Part shown: piece after piece, positions 43,167-54,318 of the stretch
How the letters are laid out: each line of letters opens with the position of its first letter
Position numbering within the stretch: the first letter of the stretch is position 1
Assembly: GCF_002776525.5 (NCBI RefSeq)
Contig: NC_045439.1
Span: 123,012,563-123,076,562 of the forward strand
Reading direction: 5' to 3'
Source: Piliocolobus tephrosceles
Lineage: Eukaryota > Chordata > Mammalia > Primates > Cercopithecidae
DNA length: 64,000 nucleotides
Notes under the pieces: generated by a model
Database searches by the model: none
Told to the model about the DNA's origin: nothing
What the model saw: the letters and a program-made list of their open reading frames with translations, nothing else
Position numbers and translations under genes: made by a program

Positions 43167-43473
43167 TTCTTTTTTTTTTTTTTTTTTTTTTTGAGACGGA
43201 GTCTCGCTCTGTAACCCAGGCTATAGTGCAGTGGTGCAATCTTGGCTTACTGCAACCTCCGCCTCCCAGGTTCAAGCAATTCTGCTGTCTCAGCCTCCTG
43301 AGTAGCTGAGACTATAGGTGTGTGCCACCACGCCCAGCTACTTTTTTGTATTTTTAGTAGAGATGGGGTTTCACCGTGTTAGCCAGGATGGTCTCGATCT
43401 CCTGACCTTGTGATCCTCCCACCTCAGCCTCCCAAAGTGCTGGGATTACAGATGTGAGCCAAGCATCCCGCCT
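43167..43473 (-). mobile_element. AluS-like
   Basis: Second Alu in the L1 ORF1 region; T-rich start of about 22 bases. Confidence 0.86.
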
Positions 43474-44654
43474 GCTTGATTCAACTCTAGAATTTCTGCT
43501 TGATTCTTTTTACTTATTTCAATACCTTTGTTAAATGTATCTGATAGAATTCTGAATTTCCTCTCTGTATTATCTTGAATTTTTTTGATTTCCTTAAAAC
43601 AGCTATTTTGAATTCTCTGCCTCAAAAGTCATATATCCCTGTTTCTCCGGTATTGATCCCTGGTGCCTTATTTAGATCATTTGATGAGGTCATGTTTCCC
43701 TGGATGGTGTCGATGCTTGTAGATGTTCATCAGTGTCTGGGAACTGGCGAGTTATTTATTTATTGTAGTCTTCAAGTTCTGGGCTTGTTTGTGCCTGTCC
43801 TTGGGAACGCTTTCTAGGTATTCAAACAGACCTGGGCCCCAAGCCCTATAATAATGTGATTTTTGCAGACTCACAGAAGTACCACGTTGGTGGTCTTGGA
43901 TATGATCTGGAAGAATTCTATGGATTGCCAAGCAGAGACTCTTACTCTTTTCCCTTACTTTCTCCCCCACCCCAAAATGGAATCTCTCTCTCTGTGCTCA
44001 GCCATATGGAGCTGTGGGTGTGGTGATGCAAGCACCCATGGGGTAACCACCACTGGGACTGTGCTGGGTCAGGCATGAAGCCAGCACAGCACTAGTTCTT
44101 GGCCAAGGCCCTTCTCTTCAGGGCAGTGAGTTCCCTGGGACACGGAGGTGTCCAGAAATGCTGTCTGGGAGCCAGGAATTGAAATTAAAAATCTTAGCAG
44201 TTTACCTGATGTTCTACTGCAGCTAAGCTGGCACTCACACCACAATGTAAAGTTCTTCCCGCTCTTCCCTCCTTTTTCCATAGGCAGAGGAGCCCCTCCA
44301 TGTGGCCACCACTGCCACCACTGGTCCACGGTGGTTCTGCCAGGCCACTGCTGATGTTCACTTAAAACCCAGAGGCTTCTCCGTCAGCTTGTGGTGAATT
44401 CTGCCAGGCCTAAAACTTATCCTTCAGGGCAGGGGGCTCCACTCTGGCCCACGGCAGGTTCAGAAATGCTGTCCAAGAGCCTAGGCCTGGATTCAGGGAC
44501 CCCATGAACCTGCTTGTTGCATCACCCTTCTGGGCCTGACCCCATTCTTAACATCTGTCAGTCACTAATCTGTTCTACAGATCTATAATTTTATCATTTC
44601 AAGAATGCTGTATAAGTGGAATCACACAATATGTAACCTTCGATATTGGTCTTT

Positions 44655-44955
44655 TTTTTTTTTTTTTTTTTTTTTGAGACAGGGTCACATTCAGTCACCC
44701 AGACCGGGATGCAGTAGTGCTTTCTCAGCTCATTGCAACCTCTGTTCCCCAGGCTTGAGCAATCCTTCCACCTTACCTTCCCAAGTAGCTGAGACCACAG
44801 ATGCATGTCACCACATCCAGTTAAGTTTTGGATTTTTGGTAGAGATGGGGTTTCACCATGTTGCCCAAGCTTGTCTTGAACTCCTGAGCTCAAGCAGTCT
44901 GCCCACCTTGGCCTCCCAAAGTGCTGGGATTACAGGTGTGAGCCACCACACCCAG
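44655..44955 (-). mobile_element. Alu (AluJ-like)
   Basis: Diverged full-length copy ('gtcacattcagtcacccaga'). Confidence 0.85.
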
Positions 44956-45412
44956 TAAATGTTTTAATGGTTGCTCTAGAGATTACATTATACATGCATA
45001 AAATAACTTAGTCTAGTGGTGTCAATATAATTCAATATGAAACATAATTAGATAACTCACTAAGAATGGATAAGGACTAGGAGAAAGATAGTCAATATCT
45101 ACCCATGTTTTTACTGTTTCTGTTGTTCTTTTTTCACTAATTATGTTCCATGTGTCTTTCGTTTATCATTTCCTTTCTGTTTAAAGAACTTCCGTTAGCC
45201 ATTCTTTTAGGGTACATCTGCTCGTGACACATTTTCTTAGTTTTCCTTCATCTGGGAATGTCTTGAGTTCACCTTATTCCTAAAGAATATTTTTGCTGAG
45301 TATAGAATTCTGGATTGACAGTTCTTTTCTTTCAGCACTTGAATAATGTTGTGCAATTTTCTTTGGGCATTGATTATTTCTGTTTGTTTATTTGTGCATG
45401 TGTGTGTGTTTA

Positions 45413-45502
45413 TTTAAAGAGACAGAGTCTTGCTCTGTCACCCAGGCTAGAAGGCTATGACACAATCATGGCTCATTGTAAGCTCAAATTCCTTGGTTTA
45501 AG
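45413..45502 (-). mobile_element. Alu fragment
   Basis: 'gagacagagtcttgctctgtc' to 'attccttggtttaagc'; about one third of a left arm. Confidence 0.72.
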
Positions 45503-45565
45503 CATTGATGGTTTCTAAGGAGAAATACACTGCCATTTGAATCTTTGTTTCTCTATAAATAACTG

Positions 45566-46250
45566 TATTAGTCTGTTTTGATGCTGCTGTAAAGAACTGG
45601 GAAATTTATAAAGAAAAGAGGTTTAATTGACTCACAGTTCTGCACAGCTAGGGTGGCCTCAGGAAACTTATAATCATGGTGGAAAATGAAGGAGAAGCAA
45701 GGCACACCTTACATGGCAACAGGAGAGGGAGAGGGGTGGGGGGAACTGCCAAACACTTTTTTTCTTTTCTCTTTTTTTTTTTTTTTGAGACGTAGTTTCG
45801 CTCTTGTTGCCCAGGCTGGAGTGCAATGGCGCCATCTCAGCTCACAGTAACCTCCGCTTCCTCAGCTCAAGCAATTCTCCTGCTGCAGCCTCCCAAGTAG
45901 CTGGGATTACAGGCATGCACCACCATGCCTGGCTAATTTTGTATTTTTTTAATAGAGACAGGGTTTCTCCATGTTGGTCAGGCTGGTCTCGAACTCCCGA
46001 CCTCAGGTGATTCGCCCGCCTCGGCCTCCCAAAGTGCGGGGATTACAGGCATGAGCCACCACGCCTGGCATGCCAAACACTTTTAAACCATCATGTCTCA
46101 TGAGAACTCACTCACTATCATGAGAACAGTATGGGGGAAACTGCCCCCACCATCCAATCACCTCCCACCAGGTTCCTCCCTCAACACATTGGAATTACAA
46201 TTCAAGATAAGATTTGTGTGGGGACCCAGAGCCAAACCATATCATTAATG
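45566..46250 (-). mobile_element. THE1/MST-type LTR (ERVL-MaLR), split by an Alu
   Basis: Minus-strand LTR: 'tgtattagtctgttttgatg' is its 3' end and 'gccaaaccatatca' its 5' end. The pieces are 45566-45760 and 46071-46250. No MaLR internal sequence is attached, so it is a solo LTR. Confidence 0.83.
45761..46070 (-). mobile_element. AluS-like, inserted in the THE1-type LTR
   Basis: Perfect TGCCAAACACTTTT at 45747-45760 and 46071-46084. Confidence 0.93.
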
Positions 46251-46702
46251 TATCACTCCTCTCTAGCTATCAAGACTTTGTCTTTATTTTTTTCTGAAAA
46301 TTATTAGTGTTAATTATGATATGTCTTGGCATGGATTTATTTGGGTTTATTCTTCTTGAAGCTCACTCAGCTTTTTGAATTTATGGGCTTATTTCTTTCA
46401 CCAGATTTGGAAAGGTTTCAGCCATTATTTCTTCTAATATGTTTTCATCCCTACACTCTTTCTCCTATTTTTCTGGGACTACAATGACACAAATGTTAGA
46501 TCTGATTTCTGCAGTCCTAACATTTGTTAGGCCCATTTTCTCTCTATTTTGATGATGATGATTATTATTTTATCTTCAAGTTCACTGACTTTTTCCTATG
46601 CTTTATTCATTCTGTTATTGATTCTATCCAATGAAGTTTAAACATTTTTTTGTTGTTATATTATTCAGGTCTGAGGTTTCTATTTGGTTCTCCCTTTTTT
46701 AA

Positions 46703-46963
46703 AAGAACCGAGTCACACTCTGTTGCCCAGGCTGGAGTACATTGGCGCAATTTTGGCTCACCACAACCTCCACCTCCTGGGTTCAAACGATTCTCCTGCC
46801 TCAGCCTCCCAAGTAACTGAGATTACAGGCATGCACCACCATGCCTGGCTAACTTTTGCATTTTTAGTAGAGATGGAGTTTCACCATGTAGGCCAGGCTG
46901 GTCTCAGTCTCCTGACCTCAAATGATCCACCTGCCTTACAGGCTTGAGCCACTGTGCCCAGCC
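46703..46963 (-). mobile_element. AluS-like with small 3' deletion
   Basis: The usual 'ggcctcccaaagtgctgggat' is missing between 'cacctgcc' and 'ttacaggcttgagcc'. Confidence 0.84.
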
Positions 46964-47057
46964 TTAGTTTTTCTTTGTATCTTCTATTTCTTTGCTGAGA
47001 CTTTCTACTTTAAAAAGTTTTTATAAGTGTTTTTGTAATTGCTTATTGAAGTTTTTT

Positions 47058-47187
47058 TTTAAAAAAAGATACAGAGTCTCACTATGTTGCCTATGGATTA
47101 CATTATAGCACACTACAACCTTGAACTCCTGGGCTCAAGTGATCCTCCTGTGCTAGCCTCTCAAGTAACTAGGACTACAGGTACACC
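47058..47187 (-). mobile_element. Alu fragment (old)
   Basis: Diverged left part with 'acagagtctcactatgttgc' and 'gtgatcctcctgtgctagcc'. Confidence 0.7.
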
Positions 47188-47840
47188 CAATTCATTGAAG
47201 CACTTTTTATGGTGGCTCCTTTAAAATCCTTGTTAGATAATGCTAACATCTATGTGACACTGAAATGTTAGTGCCTGTTGACTGTTGGGGTTTTTTCCAT
47301 TTAAACTGAAATTTTCCTGGTTCTTGTATGATGATGAGTGCTTTTTGATTATATACTGGACATTTTGAGTATTATTTTGTGAGACTGAATCATTTGTTCT
47401 CTCTCTACCTGTCTTCGTCACTCCTTCTCTCTCTTTCTTTCTTCATTCAGCATGCAGTCACCCTGTTTAGGTATAGCACACAGTTCCTAAAAGTGGTAAA
47501 TGTTCAGCTCCCCACTGGATCCCACTGACACCTTTCCAGGTAAAGCTGAGCACTGGCTCCCACCACCTTCTTGCTGCGGAGTCGGGTGGAAGTTTAGCTC
47601 TCTGCAGTGATACGCTGATACCCAGAGGGGCAGGAGAATGTGGATTAATTGTCTCAATACTTCTTCTTTCCACCTCATGACTCCTGGTGAAATTTTTATT
47701 GGAAATGCATTGAATATATAGATCAAATTAGGCAAAATTGACTTCTTAACAATATTGAGTCTTCCATCTCATGAACAAAGTATATCTCTTCTTTTTCTTA
47801 GGTCTTCTTTAATTTCTCTCAGTAATGTTTTATAATTTTT

Positions 47841-48114
47841 TTTTTTTTTGAGACAGAGTCTCCCTCTGTCGCCCAGGCTGGAGTGCAGTGGCGCGATCGC
47901 AGCTCACTGCAAGCTACGCCATTCTCCTGCCTCAGCCTCCCGAGTAGCTGGGACTACAGGCGCCCGCCACCACGCCCGGCTAATTTTTGTATTTTTTAGT
48001 AGAGACAGGGTTTCACCGTGTTAGCCAGGGTAGTCTCGATCTCCTGACCTCATGATCTGCCCGCCTCGGCCTCCCAAATGCTGGGATTACAGGCATGAGC
48101 CACCGTGCCCGGCC
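47841..48114 (-). mobile_element. AluY with internal deletion
   Basis: TGTTTTATAATTTTT at 47826-47840 and 48115-48129. The left arm lacks 'ctccgcctcccgggttc'. Confidence 0.92.
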
Positions 48115-48184
48115 TGTTTTATAATTTTTAGTGTCCAGGTCTTTCACATGTTTTATCGGATTTATCCCTAAGAATTTTATATTT

Positions 48185-48480
48185 GGCCGGGCGCGGTGGC
48201 TCAAGCCTGTAATCCCAGCACTTTGGGAGGCCGAGACAGGCGGATCACGAGGTCAGGAGATCGAGACCATCCTGGCTAACACGGTGAAACCCCATCTCTA
48301 CTAAAAAATGCAAAAAACTAGCCGGGCGAGGTGGCGGGCGCCTGTAGTCCCAGCTACTCGGGAGGCTGAGGCAGGAGACTGGCATAAATCCGGAAGGCAG
48401 AGCTTGCAGTGAGCTGAGATCCGGCCACTGCACTCCAGCCTGGGCGACAGAGCGAGACTCCATCTCAAAAAAAAAAAAAA
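48185..48480 (+). mobile_element. AluY, Old World monkey-type
   Basis: Perfect AAGAATTTTATATTT at 48170-48184 and 48481-48495. Confidence 0.93.
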
Positions 48481-48647
48481 AAGAATTTTATATTTGCTGA
48501 TACTATCATAAATGATATTGTCTGAAATCTACTGTTAGGCTGGCAAAAAGGAAATTATTTCAAAAAATTGTAAAAAGAAATTAAATAATTTTAGAAAAAT
48601 AAAAAATACCTAAAAAGTGGTATTGTCTTTTAGAATTTAAATTTCTG

Positions 48648-48770
48648 GGTGGGCATAGTGGCTCACACCTGTAATCCCAGCACTTTGGGAGGCTGAGGTT
48701 GGAGGAGACCACCCTGGGCAACACAGCAAGACTCCAACTCTATTAAATTAAAAAATAAAATTTAAAAGTA
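48648..48770 (+). mobile_element. Alu left-arm fragment
   Basis: 'gggtgggcatagtggctcac' through 'acacagcaagactccaac', then an A/T-rich tail. Confidence 0.75.
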
Positions 48771-49293
48771 AAAAATAAAATTTAAATTTCTGATTGATTA
48801 TTGTATAGAAATACGATTGATTTTTCTGTTATTGATCTTGTTTTCTACAAACTTGTCAAACCCCATTATTACAGAACTTTTTCACAGATTTCATTTGATT
48901 TTCTAGATAGATAATCATGCTATCTGTGAGTAAAAACACTTTTAAGTTTTACTTCCTAAGCAGTAGAGCTCAAAAAAAGAAAAAACAGTTTTACTTCTTC
49001 TTTCCCAGTTTGTATACCTTTATTTTTTGTTGCTTAACTGCAGTGGCCATAGCCATCAGCATAATGTTGTAGAGAAGTGGTGAAGGCGGACATCCTTGTC
49101 TTAGTCTTGATCACAGGGAAAAAGCATTCAGTATTTCACCATTATGTATAAGGCTGGCTACAGTTTTCTTCTAAGTGCCCTTTCAAGGATGTTCCCTTCT
49201 ATTTCTAATTTGTTGAGATTGTTTAAAAGTCAGGATTGGATATTGGATTGTGTTAAATGCTTTTGCTGTATCTGTTAATATAATTTTTCTTTT

Positions 49294-49600
49294 TGGGTCA
49301 GGCACAGTGGCTCATGCCTGTAATCCCAGCACTTTGGGAGGCTGAAGCGGGAAGATAACTTGAGGTCAGGACTTCAAGACCAGCCTGGCCAACATGGCAA
49401 AACCCTGTCTCTACTAAAAAAAAATACAAAAAAATTAACCAGGCATGGTGGCGTGTGCCTATAGCTACTTGGGAGGCTGAGGCAGGAGAAATGCTTGAAC
49501 TCTGGAGGCAGAGGTTTCAGTGATCCAAGGTTGCATCACTGCACTCCAGCCTGGGTGACAGTGGGAGACTCTGTCTCAAAAATAATAATAATAATAATAA
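49294..49600 (+). mobile_element. AluS-like with (AAT)n tail
   Basis: The tail has become AATAATAAT. Confidence 0.87.
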
Positions 49601-50095
49601 TTTTTATTTTTTAAGTGTGTCTCTATGGTGAATTACATTGTTTTTTAATGTTAAACCAATTATGTGTTCCTGGGATAAATTTGTTCATGGCGTATTATCT
49701 TTTTTATGCATTGTTTGATTTTATTTGCTGCATTTGTGTTCATGAGAGGAACTGGTCTTTAGTTTTCTGGTATGATCTTTGTATGATTTTGGTATCTGAA
49801 TAATGCTGACCTCTAAGAATCATTGGGGAACTATTCCTCTCTCTTTAATTTTTGGGGAGTATTTGTGTAGAACTGGCATTATTTCTTTCTTAAATGTTTG
49901 GTAGAACTTACCAGTGAAGCCATCTAAGCTTGGAGTTTTCACTGTGGGAAGATTTTTAGCTACAAACTCAATTATTTTAATAGATATAGAGATATTTAGG
50001 TTGTCTATTCATCTTGCCTGTGTTTATGTCTTTCAAGTTTATATCTTTCAAGAAGCTTGTTCATTTTTATCTAAGTTGTTCAATTCGTTGCTTGT

Positions 50096-50186
50096 TTTTT
50101 TCTTTTTTGAGACAGAGTCTTGCTTTGTTGCCCAGGCTAGAGGGCAGTGGCACGATCTTGGCTCACAGCAACTTTCGCCTCCCAGG
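50096..50186 (-). mobile_element. AluS-like, part 1, split by an LTR
   Basis: Left part ending at CCCAGG; continues at 50620 with CCAGGTTCAAGC. Confidence 0.87.
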
Positions 50187-50619
50187 TGTTTGGACGAACG
50201 GAGGCAGGATGGTGCACTTCCCGGTTCTTCTTCACCACCAACTCTTCCCATGTGTGCGAGAATGCAGCTGAGGCCCGGGAAGGTGCAGATTAATCAGGCA
50301 GGCACCAGGTGATGTCAATCCGAGGAGACCAAGATTTACCTGGTGGCACCTGCGGAGCGGCCCCCCTCCCCCGACATGCCCGTGCCCTGCCTATTGCCCT
50401 TCCACTCCTAGAAAAGTCGCTCCCAGCAGATGCACCGGGGGCGGGCTTTCTCAGCCCCCACTCTTGTCGGGACTGTATTAGAAATTCCGCCCCTCCCCCG
50501 CCCCCAGCTCCGGTCCCTGAAGCTAGATGACCAAAGAATAAATTTGCAGTTTTGCTTTTAGCCTTGCCTACTCGCTGGTTCTTTTGTGCCCACTCTGGTG
50601 GTCTTAGAAAAACAAATCA
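50187..50619 (+). mobile_element. GC-rich solo LTR inserted in an Alu (family not recognised)
   Basis: A 433-bp segment starting TGTTTGGACG and ending AACAAATCA, flanked by CCAGG on both sides (50182-50186 and 50620-50624). It interrupts an otherwise continuous Alu, so it arrived after that Alu. TG/CA ends, a GC-rich upstream part with 'gggggcgggc', and AATAAA at 50537-50542 about 80 bases before the end suit a retroviral LTR. No internal viral sequence or coding frame is attached. I do not recognise it from human LTR families. The orientation is set by the AATAAA position. Confidence 0.72.
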
Positions 50620-50823
50620 CCAGGTTCAAGCAATTCTCCTGCCTCAGCCTCCCGAGTAGCTGGGATTACAGGCACACGCCACCACACCCAGCTAATTTTT
50701 TTATTTTTAGTAGAGACGGGGTTTCACTATGTTGGCAAGACTGGTCTCAAACTGACCTCGTGATCCACCTACCTCGGCCTCCCAAAGTTCTGGGATTATA
50801 GGCGTGAGCAACTACGCCCACCC
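50620..50823 (-). mobile_element. AluS-like, part 2
   Basis: Right portion of the split Alu, from CCAGGTTCAAGC to 'ctacgcccacccc'. Confidence 0.85.
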
Positions 50824-51165
50824 CATCCTACATTTTTATGTGATATTTGTCAAAACTGAGAAGCCAACATTGGCACATTATGATTAACTAAACTCCAGAC
50901 TTTGTTCAAGTCTCATATTTTCCCACTAATATCCTTTCTCTGTTCTACAATCCAATCCTATATACCGCATTGCATTTCATTGTCATGTCACATCAGCATT
51001 CTCTGGTCAGTGACGGTTTCTCAATCTTGCGTTGTGTTTCATGACCTTGACAGTTTTAAGGAAAATGGGTCAGGTGTTTTGTAGAATGTCCCTCAGTTTG
51101 GGCTTGTCTGATGCTTGTATCATGATTCAACTTAGTCATGGGGTATTTTTTGTTTGTTTATTTGT
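50824..51165. other. Sequence with no recognised gene
   Basis: Possible reverse-strand retrocopy or old L2, but nothing specific enough to name. Confidence 0.35.
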
Positions 51166-51171
51166 TTGTGT

Positions 51172-51248
51172 TTTGAGACAGTCTCACTCTGTTGCCCAGG
51201 CTGGAGTACAGTAGTGCAATCTCAAAAAAAAAAAAAAAAAAAAAAAAA
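51172..51248 (-). mobile_element. Alu stub fused to a poly(A) run
   Basis: About 50 bases of a minus-strand Alu ('gagacagtctcactctgttg...gtgcaatctc') switch directly to about 26 A. A minus-strand Alu should begin with T and not end in A here, so a deletion or recombination joint is likely. Confidence 0.7.
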
Positions 51249-51738
51249 CGGCAACCAGGCCGGGCACGGTGGCTCACGCCTATAATCCCAGCACGTTGGG
51301 AGGCCGAGGCGGGCGGATCACGAGGTCAGGAGATCGAGACCATCCTGGCTAACATGGTGAAACCCCCTCTCTACTAAAAATACAAAAAATTAGCCAGGCT
51401 TGGTGGCGGGCGCCTGTAGTCCCAGCTACTCTGGAGGCTGAGGCAGGAGAATGGCGTAAACCCGGGAGGTGGAGCTTGCAGTGAGTCGAGATCCTGCCAC
51501 TGCACTCCAGCCTGGGCGACAGAGCTAGACACTCCGTCTCAAAAAAAAAAAAAAAAAAAAGGCAACCAGCAGCCCTCGGGGCTGCTCTGTCAATGGAGTA
51601 GCCATTCTTTTATTCCTTTACTTTCTTAATAAACTTGCTTTCACTTTGCATTGCAGACTCACCCTGAGTTCTTTCTTGCGTGAGATCCAAGAACCCTTGG
51701 TTTCTTGGGGTCTGGGTCTGGACCCCTTTCCTGTAACA
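51249..51738 (+). mobile_element. ERV LTR 3' fragment, split by an AluY
   Basis: 'ggctgctctgtcaatggag', 'ctttcttaataaacttgctt' (poly(A) signal) and 'gagatccaagaaccc...cccctttcctgtaaca' form the R/U5 side of an LTR. GGCAACCAG lies on both sides of the Alu. The 5' side is missing. Confidence 0.7.
51259..51560 (+). mobile_element. AluY
   Basis: Perfect GGCAACCAG at 51250-51258 and 51561-51569. Confidence 0.92.
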
Positions 51739-51819
51739 ATACTATGCTACTTATTTTGTTGCTGAAATTATTCCAGCTTTGGTGATGGAAAAGCACTTTC
51801 AGGTTGACTCCTATGTCAT

Positions 51820-51903
51820 ATATATATATGTGTGTGTGTGTGTGTATATACACATATATATCTACAAATATATGTATATATAAATATATATATAATATAT
51901 ATT
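51820..51903 (+). repeat. (TA)n/(TG)n low-complexity tract
   Basis: Alternating pyrimidine-purine sequence ('tatatatatatgtgtgtgtg'). Confidence 0.9.
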
Positions 51904-51904
51904 T

Positions 51905-52162
51905 TTAGAGATAGGATCTCACGCTATCACCCAGTCTAGAGTGCAGTGTGATCATAGCTCATTGCAGTCTTGAACTCCTGGGCTCAAGTGATTCTCCAGC
52001 CTCAATCTTCCAGGTAGCTAGGTCTATAGGCACACACCATCACTCCAGACTAATTTATGTATTTATTTATTTTTGGAGAGACAGGGTCTCAAACTCCCAG
52101 CCTCCAGCGATCTTCTCATCCAGTGTGCTGGAATTACAGGTATGAGTCACCACATCCGACTC
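51905..52162 (-). mobile_element. Alu (AluJ-like), diverged
   Basis: Recognisable from 'gagataggatctcacgctat' to 'tatgagtcaccacatccgac', with a TTTA expansion in the linker. Confidence 0.78.
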
Positions 52163-52256
52163 CTAAGTCTTTTGAAATGTGCCAGATTTATCCTGTGCTT
52201 TCCTTGCCCCAGCTCTAAAATCAGCCATTTCTCCAAGGAGCCCAGGTTGCCCTTAT

Positions 52257-52722
52257 TGTGAAAGGAAAATAAATCTTGGGGCCCCCAAATCACTAAGTTA
52301 AAGGGAAAAGTCAAGCTGGGAACTGCTTAGGGCCAACCTGCCTCCCATTCTATTCAAGGTCACCCCTGTACTCACTGACGTAGATGCATATCTGATTGCC
52401 TCCTTTGGAAAGGCTAACAGAAACTCAAAAGAATGCAATGTCTCTCATCTGTCTGTGACCTGGAAGCCCCTTCTCCGCTTAGAGTCTGCCTACCTTTGAT
52501 TCAAGCTGTCCCACCTTCCCAGACTGAACCAATGTTCTTCTTACATACATTGATTGATGTCTCATGTTTTCCTAAAATGTATAAAACTAAGCTGGACCCC
52601 GACCACCTTGGGCACATGTTGTCAGGACTTCCTGAGGCTTTGTCAGGGGCGCGTGTTCTCAACCTCGGCAAAATAAACTTTCTAAATTAACTGAGACCTG
52701 TCTCAAATTTTCAGGATTCACA
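52257..52722 (+). mobile_element. ERV1-type LTR (copy 2), 5' LTR of a proviral remnant
   Basis: Starts TGTGAAAGG, ends TTCACA, and aligns along its length with 11480-11926. TATA region 'aaaatgtataaaac' and 'ggcaaaataaactttc' are kept. Unlike copy 1 it is followed by non-LTR sequence resembling an ERV 5' leader (52723-53350), and a related LTR lies at 57868-58113. Confidence 0.82.
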
Positions 52723-54030
52723 TTTTGGTAACCATGGGGGGATTCTGAGTGGAGGTGCCTCCCACTTTTGACAAATCTCCTATCGGTGCTTGGTACCAGC
52801 ATGAGCTAACTCTATGCTTCAAACCAATATGACAATTTGCTGAGGTCTGAAAATACCCGCTACAGAAAATGCCTGATCTCCCCAAATTTGGTGGAGATCT
52901 AAAGTTTATTTTGCTGTACAACTCCTCTTTTTTGATTTTTGGAGTTTTGCTTGCTTCCAACAGGAAGGCAAGTTTTCCTGCTTCTGTGACGATGAAAGGC
53001 AGGTAACTCCTTTACGGAGTTTGAGCTGGCTTCCAGCAGGGAAGATGAGGATTTTTTTCCTGCCTCTAGGCTGGTAGAGAGCAGTCTACAGCCCAAGACT
53101 AATCACTTGGTAAGAAACGGGTTTGGGATTGTGTCTTGCAAATTCCTTTTAAATGACTAAAGTTAGCATTTACCAGCCAGCTGGTGTTAATTTCTACTTA
53201 CACTTAGAACACTCAGAAATTGTATAATTTGTGTGATCATTGTTAGTTTTGCTTAACTCTTGTTGTTGACTGTACTTCTGAAATAGCAGCATTTTGTCCT
53301 GGCTGAAATATAGTAATAAGAGTTAAAGAAACATTTTTTTTTAAGGAGCTCAATGGTTAAAAGTCAGCTTAATTAAAAGGATAACACACTCAAGATGCAT
53401 GTGTGTATGTGTGCATGTTTGTATTTTGAAAGGCCTTCATGTTTTGTTTTTTCGTTGTTGTTTGTTTGTTTTTCTCTCCTAAGACCTTGTCTTTTTTTTT
53501 AACAGAAGTTTTTCTTTTTCTTCTCAGTTATCTGAATTCTGTTTTCACCTGATTTTTTTTTTTTTTTTTTTTTGACTAAAATACTTATTGCAACAGAAGC
53601 TACTCTTGGGTTTTTAAGACAGAATGTACTTTAATTTTATGTTTAATTTGACTCAAAGAAAAATAAAAGTGGCTCCCTCTAGCACCACCAGATTTTTTTC
53701 TCTCTGTACCTTATGATGTAAATTTTGCTATTTGATTTTCACCTGAGTTGTTTCCTTAAATGGGCAAATTTAAGGCTATTTAGCTGACAACTGCCTAGGC
53801 TTGTGAAACAGGTTATCAAGAATCTGAAAGTCTAAGATAGGAAAAAAAAGGGGGGGGTCTTTATAAATCTGTAAAATGTACTTCTGTCAGCATGCCTAAT
53901 ATATCTTTATAAGTATTTATGTGTTGTGTACAAAATGTTTAACTACTAAAAATATATGAAAGAGCTCTAATTAATTGGCTTAAAGAAAAATACAAGCATG
54001 TAAATCAGATACTAAAAAAGAAAAGACTAG

Positions 54031-54318
54031 GCTGGGCACAGTGGCTCACGCCTGTAATCCCAGCAATTTGGGAGGCCGAAGCAGGTGGATCAAGAGGTCA
54101 GGAGTTTGAGACCAGCCTGGTCTCAACCCTGTCTATACTAAAAATACAAAAATTAGCTGGGCATGGTGGTGCACACCCATAATGCCAGCTACTGGGGAGG
54201 CTGAGGCAGGAGAATGCCTTGAACTCAGGAGGCAGAGGCTGAAGTGAGCTGAGATCGTGCCACTGCACTCCAGCCTGACTGACAAGAGCAAGACTCCGAC
54301 TCAAAAAAAAAAAAAAAA
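54031..54318 (+). mobile_element. AluS-like
   Basis: AAAAGACTAG before (54021-54030) and AAAGACTAG after the tail; a short deletion in the left arm removes 'caacatggtgaaac'. Confidence 0.9.

Larger units (their letters stand above)
35595..44545 (-). mobile_element. Near-full-length old L1 (L1PB/L1MA-type) with many Alu inserts
   Basis: Read on the minus strand, the 5' UTR (about 43900-44545, 'gctgtgggtgtggtgatgca'), ORF1 region (about 41890-43800) and ORF2 (about 35650-41600) occur in order. The 3' end is near 35600. Removing the Alus and the 100-N gap leaves a length compatible with a complete ~6-kb L1. Both coding regions are broken by stops and frameshifts. It lies within a run of other minus-strand L1M pieces. 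Confidence 0.75.
44546..47690 (-). mobile_element. L1M 5' half
   Basis: Reverse-strand L1M pieces separated by Alus and an LTR: 'gagtatagaattctggattgac', 'atttggaaaggtttcagccatta', then a 5' UTR-like end near 47500-47690. Non-coding by decay. Confidence 0.6.
47691..50090 (-). mobile_element. L1M ORF2 region, interrupted by Alus
   Basis: Reverse-strand ORF2 motifs ('ttggaaatgcattgaatatata', 'acatccttgtcttagtcttga', 'gaagccatctaagcttggag'). No open frame of any length. Confidence 0.75.

Noticed and set aside
43863..44354. GC-richer block with several open frames as a gene or CpG promoter
   Set aside because: It matches the 5' UTR of an old L1 on the minus strand.
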